Source: Thauera propionica (GTDB lineage Bacteria; Pseudomonadota; Gammaproteobacteria; Burkholderiales; Rhodocyclaceae). From it: a stretch of DNA of 64,000 nt. Under the pieces are notes generated by a model. It was given only the letters and a program-made list of their open reading frames with translations, did no database searches and was not told the DNA's origin. Where the stretch lies: assembly GCF_002245655.1 (NCBI RefSeq), contig NZ_NOIH01000015.1, positions 1 to 64,000 of the forward strand, read 5' to 3'. A program made the translations under genes and the position numbers. Below are positions 46,056 through 58,771 of this stretch, piece by piece; the stretch's first letter is position 1, and each line of letters starts with the position of its first letter.

Positions 46056-49000
46056 AATCCGGCGTCCTGCAGATGCTGGTCGGCCACAAGGTGGCGGCCA
46101 ACGTGCTGATGCTGCTCGCCTTCGTCCTCGGCGTGATCGGCATCACCCGTATGAACGTGCAGTTCTTTCCCACCTTCGAACTCGACGTGATCTCGGTGCG
46201 CGTCGTCTGGTCCGGCGCCTCGGCCGAGGACGTCGAGGTCGGCATCACGTCGCCGCTCGAGGAGCGGCTCAAGACCATCGACGGGCTCAAGCGCATGAGC
46301 TCGACCTCGGCGCAGGGCGTCGCCAGCATCACCCTCGAACTGCACGAGGGCACGGATGCCCTGCTCGCGCTCGACCAGGCGCGGCAGCGCGTGGACGAGT
46401 TCCGCAACCTGCCACGCGACGCCGAGCCGCCCGAAGTCAGCCGCATCTCGCGTTATGAGCCAATCGCCCGCCTCTTGGTACGCGGCAGCAGCGTCGAAGA
46501 ACTCCGACCCTGGGTGCGCCGTTTCGAGGCCGAACTGCTCGCCGCGGGCATCGACCGCGTCAGCATCACCGGTCTGCCCGAGGAGCGCATTGCGATCGAA
46601 GTGCCCTCCGCCGCGCTGGAAACCCTTGGCCTGTCACTGGTGCAGATTGGCGACCGTGTCGGGGAACTGGCGCGCGACGTGCCGGCCGGGATCGCCGGCG
46701 AGGCCGATGGCGCGCGGGAAATCCGCGGGCTGGAGCAGCGTCGCAGCGCCGAGGCCTTCGCCTCGCTGCCGGTGATCAGCGACCCGCGGGGCGTGGTCCG
46801 TCTCGGCGAGATCGCCACACTGAGTCGCGAGCCGCGCTCGGGCGAGCTTGCCCTGTTCGAGCGCGGCGACGCCGTCGTCGAACTGCAGTTGCAGCGCAGT
46901 GAAAGCGGGCACTCGCTGAAGGCAGCGAAAGTACTGGAGAGCTGGCTCGACAAGACCCGTCCGACCCTGCCGCCGACGATCAGGCTCGAGGTCTTCGACG
47001 CGCAGTGGCAGTTGATCCGCGAACGCATCGAACTGCTGGTGAGCAACGGCCTTTCCGGCCTGCTGCTGGTGGTCGCCACGCTCTACTTCTTCCTGCCGGC
47101 GCGCGTCGCGTTCTGGGTGATGATCGGTGTGCCGACCGCGTTTCTCGCCACCCTGGGGCTGATGCTGGTCTTCGGCGGCACCATCAACATGATGAGCCTG
47201 TTCGCGCTGATCATGGCGCTCGGCATCATCGTCGACGACGCCATCGTCGTCAGCGAGGATGCCGACACCCACCGCCGCATGGGCGAGGGGCCGGCGCAGG
47301 CGGCCGCGGGTGGCGCGCGGCGCATGTTCTGGCCGGTGGTGGCGGCCTCGCTGACCACGATCGCGGCCTTCATCCCACTGATGCTGGTGGGCGGCGTCAT
47401 CGGCAACATCCTCGGCGACATCCCCTTCGTGATGATCATGGTCATCACCGCCTCGCTGCTCGAGAGCTTCTTCATCCTGCCCGCCCACCTCAAGCAGGCG
47501 CTGGCCGGCGAAGCCGGCCGCCACACTTCCCGGCTGCGCCAGCGCCTGGATGCAGGCTTCGAACACTTCCGCGACCGCCGCTTCCGTCCGCTGGTCGAAC
47601 GCGCGCTTGCATGGCGCGGCACGACAGTCGCGCTGACCCTCGGCCTGATGATCCTCGCCGTCGGCCTGCTGGCAGGCGGACGGATCGGCTTCGTGTTCTT
47701 CCCCACGCCCGAAGGCCAGGTCGTGTTCGCCAACGCCACCTTCGTCGCCGGAACCCCGCGTGCGCAAACCGAAACCTTCCTGCAGGATCTCGAGCGCGCC
47801 CTGTTCGAGGCCGAGGCCGAACTCGGCGGCGGCCTCGTGCGCACGGCCGTCGCCCGCCTAGGCGGCACCATCCCCACGGGCGGCGGCAGCGGCGCACGCG
47901 GCGACCAGCTCGCCGCGATCATGGTCGAGCTGACCCCGCCCGACGAACGCGAGGTACGCAACGAGCGCTTCCTCGCCACCTGGCGCGAGAAACTCGGCCC
48001 GGTGGCCGGCATCGAGATCCTCACCTTCACCGCGCGCCAGTCGGGTCCGCCGGGGCGGGACCTGAACGTGCGCCTCAAGGGCGATGACGCCGATGCGCTG
48101 AAGGCCGCAGCACTGGAGCTGGCCGAGACGATGAAGAGCATCCCGGGTGTCAGCGAGACCGAGGACGACATGCCCTTCGGCCGCGAGCAGCTCGTCTACA
48201 GCCTGACACCCGCCGGCGAAGCGCTCGGCCTGACCACCGAAAGCCTCGGTCGCCAGCTGCGCGCGGCCTTCGACGGCAGCCTCGCCCAGCTCGTGCAGGT
48301 CGGCCGCGACGAGCTTGAAGTACGCGTGCTGCTACCGCGCGAGGAACGTAGCCGGCTGGACGTGTTCGACCGCATCACCGTCAGCCTGCCCGATGGCAGC
48401 TTCGCTCCGCTCGCCACCGTCGCGAGCTGGAGCTCACGCCGCGGTTTCGAGGCACTGCGTCACGCCGAAGGACGGCTGGCCGTCGAAGTGTCGGCCGCGG
48501 TCGATACCGCGGTGAACAATGCCAACGCGATTCAGGCCGAACTGGCGCGTGACGCCTTGCCGCGCCTCGCCGACAAGTACGGTCTCGAGTTCAGCTTCGA
48601 GGGCCGCTCGGCCGACCAGCGCGAAACCATGGCCGACATGCAGGCCGGGCTGGTGCTCGGCCTCGGCCTGATCTACCTGGTGCTGGTGTGGTCGTTCTCG
48701 TCGTGGAGCTGGCCGCTGGTCGTGATGTCTGCCATTCCGCTGGGACTGGCCGGTGCAATTTTCGGCCACTGGTTGCTGCGCATCGACCTCACCATCCTGT
48801 CGATGTTCGGCCTGTTCGGCCTGGCCGGCATCGTCGTGAATAACTCGATCATCCTTGTCAGCCTTTTCAAGGAGTTGCGCCACAAGGGCGCCGCGCTGAA
48901 CGAGGCGCTGGTCGGCGCCGCCTGCGGCCGCCTGCGCGCCGTCTTGCTGACCTCGCTGACCACGATCGGCGGCCTCACCCCGCTGCTGTTCGAGGGCTCG

Positions 49001-49156
49001 CTGCAGGCGCAATTCCTCATTCCAATGGCAACTTCGATTGCATTCGGGCTGGGGTTTTCGGCGATACTCGTGCTTTTCTTCGTACCGGCCCTGCTCTCAC
49101 TGCTCGAAAGCCTCCACGACTGGACTGCCGCGCGCGCCGCTCCGCGCCTGGCCTGA
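46052..49156 (+). CDS. RND efflux pump permease
   Basis: A 1034-residue AcrB-superfamily proton antiporter with twelve membrane helices and two large periplasmic loops. The proton-relay aspartates are in LGIIVDDAIVVSED (helix 4), followed by ASLTTIAAFIPLML. The C-terminal half has LFGLAGIVVNNSIILV. The substrate is unknown; overall form is closer to the HAE-type drug and lipid exporters than to metal CusA-type pumps. Confidence 0.92.
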   Translation: MKSGVLQMLVGHKVAANVLMLLAFVLGVIGITRMNVQFFPTFELDVISVRVVWSGASAEDVEVGITSPLEERLKTIDGLKRMSSTSAQGVASITLELHEGTDALLALDQARQRVDEFRNLPRDAEPPEVSRISRYEPIARLLVRGSSVEELRPWVRRFEAELLAAGIDRVSITGLPEERIAIEVPSAALETLGLSLVQIGDRVGELARDVPAGIAGEADGAREIRGLEQRRSAEAFASLPVISDPRGVVRLGEIATLSREPRSGELALFERGDAVVELQLQRSESGHSLKAAKVLESWLDKTRPTLPPTIRLEVFDAQWQLIRERIELLVSNGLSGLLLVVATLYFFLPARVAFWVMIGVPTAFLATLGLMLVFGGTINMMSLFALIMALGIIVDDAIVVSEDADTHRRMGEGPAQAAAGGARRMFWPVVAASLTTIAAFIPLMLVGGVIGNILGDIPFVMIMVITASLLESFFILPAHLKQALAGEAGRHTSRLRQRLDAGFEHFRDRRFRPLVERALAWRGTTVALTLGLMILAVGLLAGGRIGFVFFPTPEGQVVFANATFVAGTPRAQTETFLQDLERALFEAEAELGGGLVRTAVARLGGTIPTGGGSGARGDQLAAIMVELTPPDEREVRNERFLATWREKLGPVAGIEILTFTARQSGPPGRDLNVRLKGDDADALKAAALELAETMKSIPGVSETEDDMPFGREQLVYSLTPAGEALGLTTESLGRQLRAAFDGSLAQLVQVGRDELEVRVLLPREERSRLDVFDRITVSLPDGSFAPLATVASWSSRRGFEALRHAEGRLAVEVSAAVDTAVNNANAIQAELARDALPRLADKYGLEFSFEGRSADQRETMADMQAGLVLGLGLIYLVLVWSFSSWSWPLVVMSAIPLGLAGAIFGHWLLRIDLTILSMFGLFGLAGIVVNNSIILVSLFKELRHKGAALNEALVGAACGRLRAVLLTSLTTIGGLTPLLFEGSLQAQFLIPMATSIAFGLGFSAILVLFFVPALLSLLESLHDWTAARAAPRLA

Positions 49157-49182
49157 GCGCAGGCGCGAAATCGGGATGCACG

Positions 49183-50568
49183 ATGGTCCGACTGCTTCTT
49201 CCTGCCCTGCTGAGCCTGACCCTCGCCGCCTGCGCCCCGTCCGAAGCCCCGCGCATCGGCGACTATCGCAGCGTCGGCGAGTTGCGCGTGGCGACCCGCC
49301 ACGATGCCATCTCATACCGCATCGGCGACGACGGCCGTGCCAGCGGCTTCGAGCATGACCTGCTGCTCGCACTTGGCGACACGCTGGGCGTGCCAGTGCG
49401 CTTCGTGCCCTATCCGGACGCGGCGCGCGCGCTCGACGCCGTCATCACCGGCCAGGTCCATATGGCAGCCGCCGGCCTGGGACGCAACGAACGCCTGCCG
49501 CTGAGCTGGTCGCAATCCTTGCGCGAGGTGGAGTACGTCATCGTCGGGCGTAGTGGCGGGCGGGCAGTCAGCACCGAAAAGGACCTTGCTGGACGCACGA
49601 TCTCCGTGCGTCGCGGCACGCTCCCTGCCGAGAAGGTGTCGGAGATCCGTAAGCGTGTGCCCGGCGTGAACGTGCATTTCCCGATCCGGGGGGCCGAGGA
49701 GCGGCTGCTTGCTGATCTTGCGCAAGGTGGGCTCGATCTGGTCGCCACCGACCGCCTGCATTTCGCCTTTGGCGCGCGCATTCATCCCGAACTCGAGATC
49801 GTGCACGAACTGCCGGGTCGCTCTGGCATTGCCTGGGCGCTGCCCCAGGGAGGTGGCGCACTCGCGACGGAGATCGAGGCCTTTCTAGGCGAAATGAACG
49901 CCAGTGGGCGTCTTGCGCGCATCGCCGACCGCTACTTCGGTCACGTACGGCGGCTCGACGACGCCGACGTGGCCACCTTCCTCAGCCGCATCCGCGAGCG
50001 CCTGCCGCGCTACCGCGACTTCTTCCACGAAGCCGAGGCCCTGACCGGCCTCGACTGGCGCTATATCGCCGCAGTCGCCTACCAGGAGTCGCATTGGGAT
50101 CCGCAGGCCACCTCCTTCACAGGCGTGCGCGGCATGATGATGCTGACGGGAGACACTGCCGACCGGCTCGGCGTCGAGAACCGGCTGGATGCGCGCCAGA
50201 GCATCCTCGGCGGGGCGCGCTACCTCGACATGCTCAGGCAGCAGTTGCCGGAGGACCTGCCCGAGCCGGATCGAACGTGGATGGCGACCGCCGCCTACAA
50301 CCTCGGCATGGGGCACATGAAAGGCGCACGCGCCATCGCACGGGGCCTGGGCAAGGACGACCGCTCGTGGTGGGACATGAAGTCGGTGCTGCCGCTGCTC
50401 TCGCGGCCACAGTACGCCCAGCGGCTGAAGGCCGGCCCGGCCCGCGGCGGCGAAGCCGTCGTGATGACGGAAAACGTGCGCAGCTTCCACGACATCCTGA
50501 TGCGCCTCGAGAAGCCCTACGAGCCGGCGCTGGCCCTGCCCCGACTGAAGCTGGGCCACGCCGACTGA
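49183..50568 (+). CDS. mltF: Membrane-bound lytic murein transglycosylase F
   Basis: A 461-residue lipoprotein. The lipobox LTLAAC puts the lipid on C17. An SBP_bac_3-like domain (about 30-255) precedes an SLT domain (about 280-400) with the catalytic glutamate in AVAYQESHWDP and GVRGMMMLT. It cleaves the glycan strand to anhydromuropeptides. Domain order is that of MltF. Confidence 0.92.
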   Translation: MVRLLLPALLSLTLAACAPSEAPRIGDYRSVGELRVATRHDAISYRIGDDGRASGFEHDLLLALGDTLGVPVRFVPYPDAARALDAVITGQVHMAAAGLGRNERLPLSWSQSLREVEYVIVGRSGGRAVSTEKDLAGRTISVRRGTLPAEKVSEIRKRVPGVNVHFPIRGAEERLLADLAQGGLDLVATDRLHFAFGARIHPELEIVHELPGRSGIAWALPQGGGALATEIEAFLGEMNASGRLARIADRYFGHVRRLDDADVATFLSRIRERLPRYRDFFHEAEALTGLDWRYIAAVAYQESHWDPQATSFTGVRGMMMLTGDTADRLGVENRLDARQSILGGARYLDMLRQQLPEDLPEPDRTWMATAAYNLGMGHMKGARAIARGLGKDDRSWWDMKSVLPLLSRPQYAQRLKAGPARGGEAVVMTENVRSFHDILMRLEKPYEPALALPRLKLGHAD

Positions 50569-50575
50569 GCACGGC

Positions 50576-51886
<1,311 letters not shown>

Positions 51887-52000
51887 TTATTGAGTCATCG
51901 ACTTGGCGTCGAAATCTGCAAAGCAGCCTTGAACAGATCCGGCAAGCACCTGATCCGGCAGGGCTTCCGGATTCCGCACCACGATGATGCAACGCACAAA

Positions 52001-52019
52001 TTGATTATCCAAATCAATC
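52001..52019. promoter_or_regulatory. 19-bp palindrome ATTGATT-N5-AATCAAT
   Basis: Perfect 7-bp arms around ATCCA, between serS and the unknown gene at 52132. It is not an FNR site (spacing between TTGAT and ATCAA is 7, not 4). A TTGACC and the small palindrome TTACGTAA follow at about 52030-52043. A dimeric regulator is probable. Confidence 0.5.
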
Positions 52020-52131
52020 GCTTAGCGAGTTGACCTTACGTAAATCAAACTTGAAATTTCTCTTTCGTCGAATATGGTTAAAGGAGTCACCAAGCCGCAA
52101 CAGACGGCAATCACCAAAGGAGGAGTACGGC

Positions 52132-52395
52132 ATGCTATCCATTCGAGACTGCCTCGACTACTGCGACCTGACCGAGGACGAGGTCTCCCTCATCGCCGAA
52201 CACGAGGGCATCCCCGACGCGGCTGCCGCACAGGTAGCCTGCGGGCTGGTTCAGACGCCCGAAGGCGTGGTGATGCTGACCCACTACATGCTCGACCTCA
52301 TCGAGCGGGCCAGCGAGCGCGGCGATGAACGCAAGGCACAGTTGGCGCGCAGCGTGTGCGAACGTTTCATGTCCGATCATCCCCTGCCGCACTAA
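52132..52395 (+). CDS. Small conserved-looking hypothetical protein
   Basis: An 87-residue acidic helical protein beginning MLSIRDCLDYCDLTEDEV, family not recognised. A strong AAGGAGGAG precedes ATG 52132 and a palindromic site lies about 110 bases upstream. It overlaps the end of rarA by 29 bases on the other strand. Two cysteines near the N-terminus (C7, C11) may be structural or redox-active. Confidence 0.7.
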   Translation: MLSIRDCLDYCDLTEDEVSLIAEHEGIPDAAAAQVACGLVQTPEGVVMLTHYMLDLIERASERGDERKAQLARSVCERFMSDHPLPH

Positions 52396-53782
52396 GGTTG
52401 TCCCGATCCTGCCCGGATGTCCCCTCCGGGTTTGCACCCGTCGCGGAAGCCGCTGAGTTTCCACGGCGGGTGCTTTCTTGTCGCGCGGCCGCGTCCAGTG
52501 CCCGAAGATGGGCCAGCTTGTCGCCGATCCGCGCTTCCATGCCCCTTGGCGTGGGCTGGTACCAACCCGGTCTCGCCATGCCCTCGGGCAGATAGTCTTC
52601 CCCTGCGGCATACGCATCGGGCTCGTCATGGGCATAACGGTAGGTCTTGCCATAGCCCAGTTCCTTCATCAGCCGCGTCGGCGCATTGCGCAGGTGGAGC
52701 GGCACCGGCCGAGAGCCGTCCCGCTTCACGAAATCACGCGCGGCGTTGTACGCCTTGTAGGCGGCGTTCGACTTGGCCGCGCAGGCGAGGAAAATCGTCG
52801 CTTGCGCCAGCGCCAGCTCGCCTTCCGGCGAACCGAGACGCTCGTAGGTTGCACACGCGTTCAGGCTGATCTCGAGCGCGCGCGGATCGGCCAGGCCAAT
52901 GTCCTCCACCGCCATCCGGATCAGCCGCCGCCCGAGGTAGAGCGGATCGGCGCCACCATCGAGCATGCGGCACAGCCAGTACAGCGAGGCGTCGGGATCC
53001 GAGCCGCGCACCGACTTGTGCAACGCCGAGATCTGATCGTAGAAGGCCTCGCCGCCCTTGTCGAAGCGTCGCAGGTTCTGCGACAGCGCCTCATCGACGA
53101 AGTCCGCCGTCACCGGTGCCACGCCGGCCGTCTCGGCCGCCACCTGCACCTGCTCGATCAGGTTCATGAGACGGCGTGCATCGCCATCGGCAAAGCCGAT
53201 CATGCGGTCACGCGCATCGTCGTCGATGGCCAGACCCGGGCATGCGATCTGCCAGGCGCGCCCGAACAGCGTCTGCATCGCATCGGCATCGAGCGGTTCG
53301 AGCACATACACGGCCGCGCGCGACAGCAGCGCCGAATTGACCTCGAAGGACGGGTTCTCGGTGGTCGCGCCGATGAAGGTCACCAGCCCCTGCTCGACAT
53401 AGGGCAGGAAGGCGTCCTGCTGCGACTTGTTGAAGCGATGGACTTCATCCACGAACAGGATGGTATGCCGTCCGCGCGCCTTGGCGGCCTGCGCCTGCTG
53501 GATCGCCTCCCGGATCTCCTTGACCCCGGAGAACACGGCGGAGAGCGCGACGAAATCGGCATCGAAGCCTTGCGCCATCAGCCGGGCGAGCGTCGTCTTG
53601 CCCACCCCGGGCGGTCCCCACAGGATCATCGAATGCGGTTTGCGCGCGGAAAAGGCCAGGCGCAGGGGCTTGCCCGGACCCAGCAAATGCTGCTGTCCCG
53701 CCACCTCGTCCAGCGACTTCGGGCGCATGCGCTCGGCCAGCGGGACGCGCGGCGGCTCGATGGATTCGAACAGGTCGGCCAT
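52367..53782 (-). CDS. rarA: Replication-associated recombination ATPase RarA
   Basis: A 471-residue AAA+ protein of the clamp-loader-like MgsA/RarA family. Walker A GPPGVGKTTLA, Walker B LFVDEVHRFN, sensor 1 GATTENPSFEVN and the C-terminal tetramerisation region (LYWLCRMLDGGADPLYLGRRL, in two parts) are present. The last 25-30 residues look low in complexity. It acts at stalled replication forks. Confidence 0.94.
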   Translation of the reverse strand: MADLFESIEPPRVPLAERMRPKSLDEVAGQQHLLGPGKPLRLAFSARKPHSMILWGPPGVGKTTLARLMAQGFDADFVALSAVFSGVKEIREAIQQAQAAKARGRHTILFVDEVHRFNKSQQDAFLPYVEQGLVTFIGATTENPSFEVNSALLSRAAVYVLEPLDADAMQTLFGRAWQIACPGLAIDDDARDRMIGFADGDARRLMNLIEQVQVAAETAGVAPVTADFVDEALSQNLRRFDKGGEAFYDQISALHKSVRGSDPDASLYWLCRMLDGGADPLYLGRRLIRMAVEDIGLADPRALEISLNACATYERLGSPEGELALAQATIFLACAAKSNAAYKAYNAARDFVKRDGSRPVPLHLRNAPTRLMKELGYGKTYRYAHDEPDAYAAGEDYLPEGMARPGWYQPTPRGMEARIGDKLAHLRALDAAARQESTRRGNSAASATGANPEGTSGQDRDNLSAAGDDRT

Positions 53783-53798
53783 CGGGAAGTGCCGTCGC

Positions 53799-54473
53799 TT
53801 AGCGCGCTGCGGCCGGCACGTCGCCGATGACGTCGGCGCCCGCCGGCGGCGTGAAGCGGAAGCGATTGGTGTCGAGCTGCGGGTTGGGCTTCAGGCGCGT
53901 GAAGCGGATGAGCGTCGTCTGGCCGAAGTTGTCGCGCATCTCCATCTGCCGCAACTGGCCATCCTGCAGGCCGATGCGCAGCGACTCGAAGCCGCTCTCG
54001 GTCTTTTTCGGGCGCGCCTCGACCCAGCTCAGCCCGCTGTCGGAACCGCCGTCCGCCAGCTCGAAGCCTTCCTCGAGTTCGCCGCTGCCGAACAGGATCG
54101 CCGCCGGCGTCGCGCCAAGCGCTTCGCCGATCTCGCGCACCGTGACCTGGTTCAAATCGGGATCCCATGTCCACAGCCGGGTACCGTCACCCACCAGCAC
54201 CTGACGATAGGGCTGGTTGTACTCCCAGTGAAAGCGTCCGGGCCGAGCGTAGGCGAAGTTCCCGGCAGCCTGCTGGGGCCTGCGCCCCGATTTCGCGACC
54301 ACGGTCTGCTCGAAAGCACCCTCCGCGCTGCGCGTCGAATTCACGAACTGGCGCAGTTGCTCGACGCCATCCGCAGCGGCCGCGAGACCGCCGATCGCGA
54401 ACAGGCCTGCGCCGCAAAGACCGCGAACCAGCGTCCGCATCGCGCGCCTCAAACCGAACTGACCCGACATCAC
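53799..54473 (-). CDS. lolA: Outer-membrane lipoprotein carrier protein LolA
   Basis: A 224-residue periplasmic chaperone. A signal peptide ends near AAA-DG (residue 36); the mature part has [24 protein letters not shown] and the [13 protein letters not shown] end. It carries lipoproteins from LolCDE to LolB. The start overlaps the ftsK stop; a later ATG (MRTLVRG) is possible. Confidence 0.93.
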   Translation of the reverse strand: MMSGQFGLRRAMRTLVRGLCGAGLFAIGGLAAAADGVEQLRQFVNSTRSAEGAFEQTVVAKSGRRPQQAAGNFAYARPGRFHWEYNQPYRQVLVGDGTRLWTWDPDLNQVTVREIGEALGATPAAILFGSGELEEGFELADGGSDSGLSWVEARPKKTESGFESLRIGLQDGQLRQMEMRDNFGQTTLIRFTRLKPNPQLDTNRFRFTPPAGADVIGDVPAAAR

Positions 54474-56761
54474 TCGCTCTCCTTCGCCGGCACGATCACT
54501 TCGCGGTTGCCGTTGCTGCCCATTGCCGACACCAGCCCGGCGCGTTCCATCTGCTCGATCAGGCGCGCCGCCCGGTTGTAGCCGATGCGCAGGTGGCGCT
54601 GCACCAGCGAGATCGACGGCCGGCGCGTCTTGATCACCACCTCGACCGCCTGGTCGTAGAGCGGGTCGGCCTCGCCGTCTCCGCCATCGCCTCCGCCGCC
54701 CAGTGCGGCCTCGAGTTCGTCCTCCTGCGCCGCCAGGATGCCTTCGACGTAATCCGGCGGACCAATGCGCTTGAGGTGATCGACCACCTTGTGGACTTCA
54801 TCGTCGGCAACGAAGGCGCCATGCACCCGCACCGGCAGGCCGGTGCCGGGCGCGAGGTAGAGCATGTCACCCATGCCGAGCAGCGTTTCGGCACCCATCT
54901 GGTCGAGGATGGTGCGTGAATCGATCTTGCTGGAAACCTGGAAGGCGATGCGGGTCGGCACGTTGGCCTTGATCAGTCCGGTGATGACGTCGACCGACGG
55001 CCGCTGGGTGGCAAGAATCAGGTGGATGCCCGCCGCGCGCGCCTTCTGCGCCAGACGCGCAATGAGTTCCTCCACCTTCTTGCCGACGACCATCATCATG
55101 TCTGCCAGTTCGTCGACGACAACCACGATGTAGGGCAAGGTGTCGAGCGGCTCCGGGCTCTCCGGCGTGATCGAGAACGGATTGGTCAGCGGCGTCTCCG
55201 CCTTGCGCGCCTCGGTGACGGCCTTGTTGAACCCGGCAAGGTTGCGCACACCGACCGCGGCCATCAGCTTGTAGCGCTTGTCCATCTCGGCTACGCACCA
55301 GTTCAGCGCATTGGCCGCGTGCTTCATGTCGGTCACGACGGGCGCCAGCAGGTGCGGGATGCCCTCGTAGATCGACAGTTCGAGCATCTTCGGGTCGACC
55401 ATGATCAGACGCACACGGTCGGGCTCGCTCTTGTACAGCAGCGACAGGATCATCGCGTTGATGCCCACCGACTTCCCCGAGCCCGTCGTGCCTGCCACCA
55501 GCAGATGCGGCATCTTGGCCAGATCGGCCACCACCGGCTGGCCGCCGATGTCCTTGCCCAGCACCACGGTCAGTGGCGAGGCCATGTCCTGATAGACCTT
55601 GGAGCCGACGATCTCGGACAGACGCACGGTCTGGCGCTTGGGATTGGGCAACTCGAGCGCCATGCACGACTTGCCCGGCACTGTCTCCACCACCCGCACC
55701 GACACCAGCGACAGCGCGCGCGCCAGGTCCTTGGCGAGGTTCACCACCTGGCTGCCCTTCACGCCAGTGGCCGGCTCGATCTCGTATCGCGTGATGACCG
55801 GCCCCGGATAGGCGGCCAGCACCTTCACCTCGACGCCGAAATCAGCGAGCTTGGTTTCGATCAGGCGCGAGGTGAACTCCAGCGCTTCGGCAGACGGCGG
55901 CTCGACCTCGCCCGAGGCCGGATCGAGCAGCGCCACCGGCGGAATCGCCCCTTCGGACGCATCCGCAAACAGTGTCTGCTGGCGCTCCTTCTCGACACGC
56001 TCCGACTTCTGCACGGTGACCACCGCCGGCTCGATACGCAGCGGCGGCGGCGGCGCCTTCTCGGTCTTGCGCCGGCGGGTCTCGACCACGGCTTCGCGCT
56101 TCTGCGCGATCTCGCGCCCGACTCGCCGGTCCTGCCAGCGCTGCCACGCCTGCTGTGCGCCGACGACGGCCTGCTCGAGCCAAAGCCCGATCTTCTCGAC
56201 CACGGCAACCCACGACACACCCGTGAACAGCGACAATCCGGACGCCATCAGGGCCAGCAGCAGCAAGGTGCCGCCCGTGAAGCCGAAGTATCGATTGGTC
56301 AGCCCGCCCAGCTCCATACCGATGAGCCCTCCCGGGCCCAGTGGCACGGCCGCACCATGACTGTGAAAGCGCAGGAACTCGAGCGCGCTGCTGGTCAGCA
56401 GCACCACCAGGAAGCCGATCATCACGAAGATGAAGGAGCGGCGATCCAGCGTCAGGCGGTTCTTCAATCGCCGGAAGCCCCACAGCAAGCTGTAGCCGAG
56501 GAAGACCACCCACCACCACGACGAAACGCCGAACAGATAGAGCAGCAGATCGGCCAGCCAGGCCCCGAAGCGGCCACCGGGGTTGGCCACGCGCGCGACA
56601 TCCGAGGCATGCGACCAGCCTGGGTCGGCCTTGCTGTAACCCAGCAGGATGAGGCCAACGTAGAGCGACATGACGCCCAGGATCAGCCAGCGTGCCTCCT
56701 GCAGCAGCAGCGAGATCTTTTCCGGCAGGGGCTGGGAACGGGACGACGAACGAGACAGCAT
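54470..56761 (-). CDS. ftsK: DNA translocase FtsK
   Basis: A 763-residue cell-division DNA pump. Four N-terminal membrane helices (about 20-190) precede a charged linker, then the motor with Walker [14 protein letters not shown] and Walker [13 protein letters not shown]. The gamma domain (about 690-755) is a winged helix that reads KOPS ([20 protein letters not shown]). It is shorter than E. coli FtsK because the linker is short. Confidence 0.96.
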   Translation of the reverse strand: MLSRSSSRSQPLPEKISLLLQEARWLILGVMSLYVGLILLGYSKADPGWSHASDVARVANPGGRFGAWLADLLLYLFGVSSWWWVVFLGYSLLWGFRRLKNRLTLDRRSFIFVMIGFLVVLLTSSALEFLRFHSHGAAVPLGPGGLIGMELGGLTNRYFGFTGGTLLLLALMASGLSLFTGVSWVAVVEKIGLWLEQAVVGAQQAWQRWQDRRVGREIAQKREAVVETRRRKTEKAPPPPLRIEPAVVTVQKSERVEKERQQTLFADASEGAIPPVALLDPASGEVEPPSAEALEFTSRLIETKLADFGVEVKVLAAYPGPVITRYEIEPATGVKGSQVVNLAKDLARALSLVSVRVVETVPGKSCMALELPNPKRQTVRLSEIVGSKVYQDMASPLTVVLGKDIGGQPVVADLAKMPHLLVAGTTGSGKSVGINAMILSLLYKSEPDRVRLIMVDPKMLELSIYEGIPHLLAPVVTDMKHAANALNWCVAEMDKRYKLMAAVGVRNLAGFNKAVTEARKAETPLTNPFSITPESPEPLDTLPYIVVVVDELADMMMVVGKKVEELIARLAQKARAAGIHLILATQRPSVDVITGLIKANVPTRIAFQVSSKIDSRTILDQMGAETLLGMGDMLYLAPGTGLPVRVHGAFVADDEVHKVVDHLKRIGPPDYVEGILAAQEDELEAALGGGGDGGDGEADPLYDQAVEVVIKTRRPSISLVQRHLRIGYNRAARLIEQMERAGLVSAMGSNGNREVIVPAKESE

Positions 56762-56920
56762 TGGGCGACGGCAGCGAGCCTGAATGAAACAACAGCGCGG
56801 ATTATATGCGATGCATCATGGCACTCGGCCGTGGCGTTGCGCCTGCTCACAAACCTGCGCCGGGAATGCCTGTCTTTCGCCGCGCCGCCGCGACTCGAAC
56901 ACCGCCCGCCCAGAGGCCGA

Positions 56921-57592
56921 TCAGACTTCGCTCAGACGCTCGCGCAGCACGATGCCCTGCGGCCGCTCCTCGATAAGCCCCTGCTGGCCGAGGTCCTTCA
57001 TGACGCGGCTGACCATCTCGCGCGAGGCGCCGATCATCTTGGCGATATCCTGCTTCGAGATCTTGCGCACCACGACCGATTCGCCGCCGACATCCTCGGC
57101 CATCTCGATCAGCAGGCGTGCGACGCGCCCGTACACGTCCATCAGCGCAAGGCTCTCGATCTTGCGGTCCGCATTGCGCAGGCGGCTGGCGAGGTTGCAC
57201 ATGATGCGCCATGCCACCTCGAAGTTGTCGCGCATGATGACGCGGAAATCCTGCTTGGCGATCAGGATGAGATCGGCCGGCACGACGGCGACGACGGAAG
57301 CCGAGCGCGGCTGCTCGTCGAACATGCCCATCTCGCCGAAGAGCTCGCCCTGCCCGAGGATCGACAGGATCACCTCGCGGCCGTCCTCGTCACTGACGAT
57401 GACCTTGAGACTGCCGGTCAGGACAAAATAGACATAGTCGGAACGATCGCCCGCATTCACGACCGACTGTCCGCGCGGAATGCGCCGCATCATCGACACG
57501 CGGGCCACGTTGGCGAGCACATCGTCGGACAATCCATGGAAGAGCGGAAACGTCTTCAGGGCGATGACGGACACGGCGGTGGATTTGGTCAT
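56921..57592 (-). CDS. CRP-type cyclic nucleotide-dependent regulator
   Basis: A 223-residue Crp/Fnr protein. The cyclic nucleotide pocket GELFGEMGMFDEQPRSAS (82-99) keeps the R-S pair of cAMP binding. The recognition helix SREMVSR (190-196) has the R-E-x3-R of true CRP, so it should read TGTGA-type half-sites. A perfect GTGAT-N4-ATCAC palindrome lies about 98 bases upstream of its start. The start ATG 57592 has GGAG upstream. Vfr/Clp-like rather than FNR-like. Confidence 0.9.
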   Translation of the reverse strand: MTKSTAVSVIALKTFPLFHGLSDDVLANVARVSMMRRIPRGQSVVNAGDRSDYVYFVLTGSLKVIVSDEDGREVILSILGQGELFGEMGMFDEQPRSASVVAVVPADLILIAKQDFRVIMRDNFEVAWRIMCNLASRLRNADRKIESLALMDVYGRVARLLIEMAEDVGGESVVVRKISKQDIAKMIGASREMVSRVMKDLGQQGLIEERPQGIVLRERLSEV

Positions 57593-57680
57593 GCTGACTC
57601 CGCGATTAACACAGCGAAAGAAGATCTGTCGAGGGCGTTTTGTCACAAGTGTAAACGAATATTACCCGCGCCATTGCAGC

Positions 57681-57700
57681 GGCGTGATGCAGATCACGCC
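57681..57700. promoter_or_regulatory. Perfect CRP-like operator
   Basis: GGCGTGAT-GCAG-ATCACGCC is a perfect 8+4+8 palindrome containing the CRP core GTGAT-N4-ATCAC. It lies between the divergent CRP-type gene and trxB. Towards the regulator a TAATAT (57659-57664, minus strand) would put it about -39 to -42, the activating position. Confidence 0.75.
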
Positions 57701-57771
57701 CGCCTGGGCCGCACGCCGGCGATGGGACCAGGCTATCGGCCTCATCGCCGCAGGGTCCGGATGCGCTCGGC

Positions 57772-58766
<995 letters not shown>

Positions 58767-58771
58767 ACGAG

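Noticed and set aside
52001-52019. FNR/DNR site
   Set aside because: TTGAT and ATCAA are separated by seven bases, not four; kept only as an unassigned palindrome.
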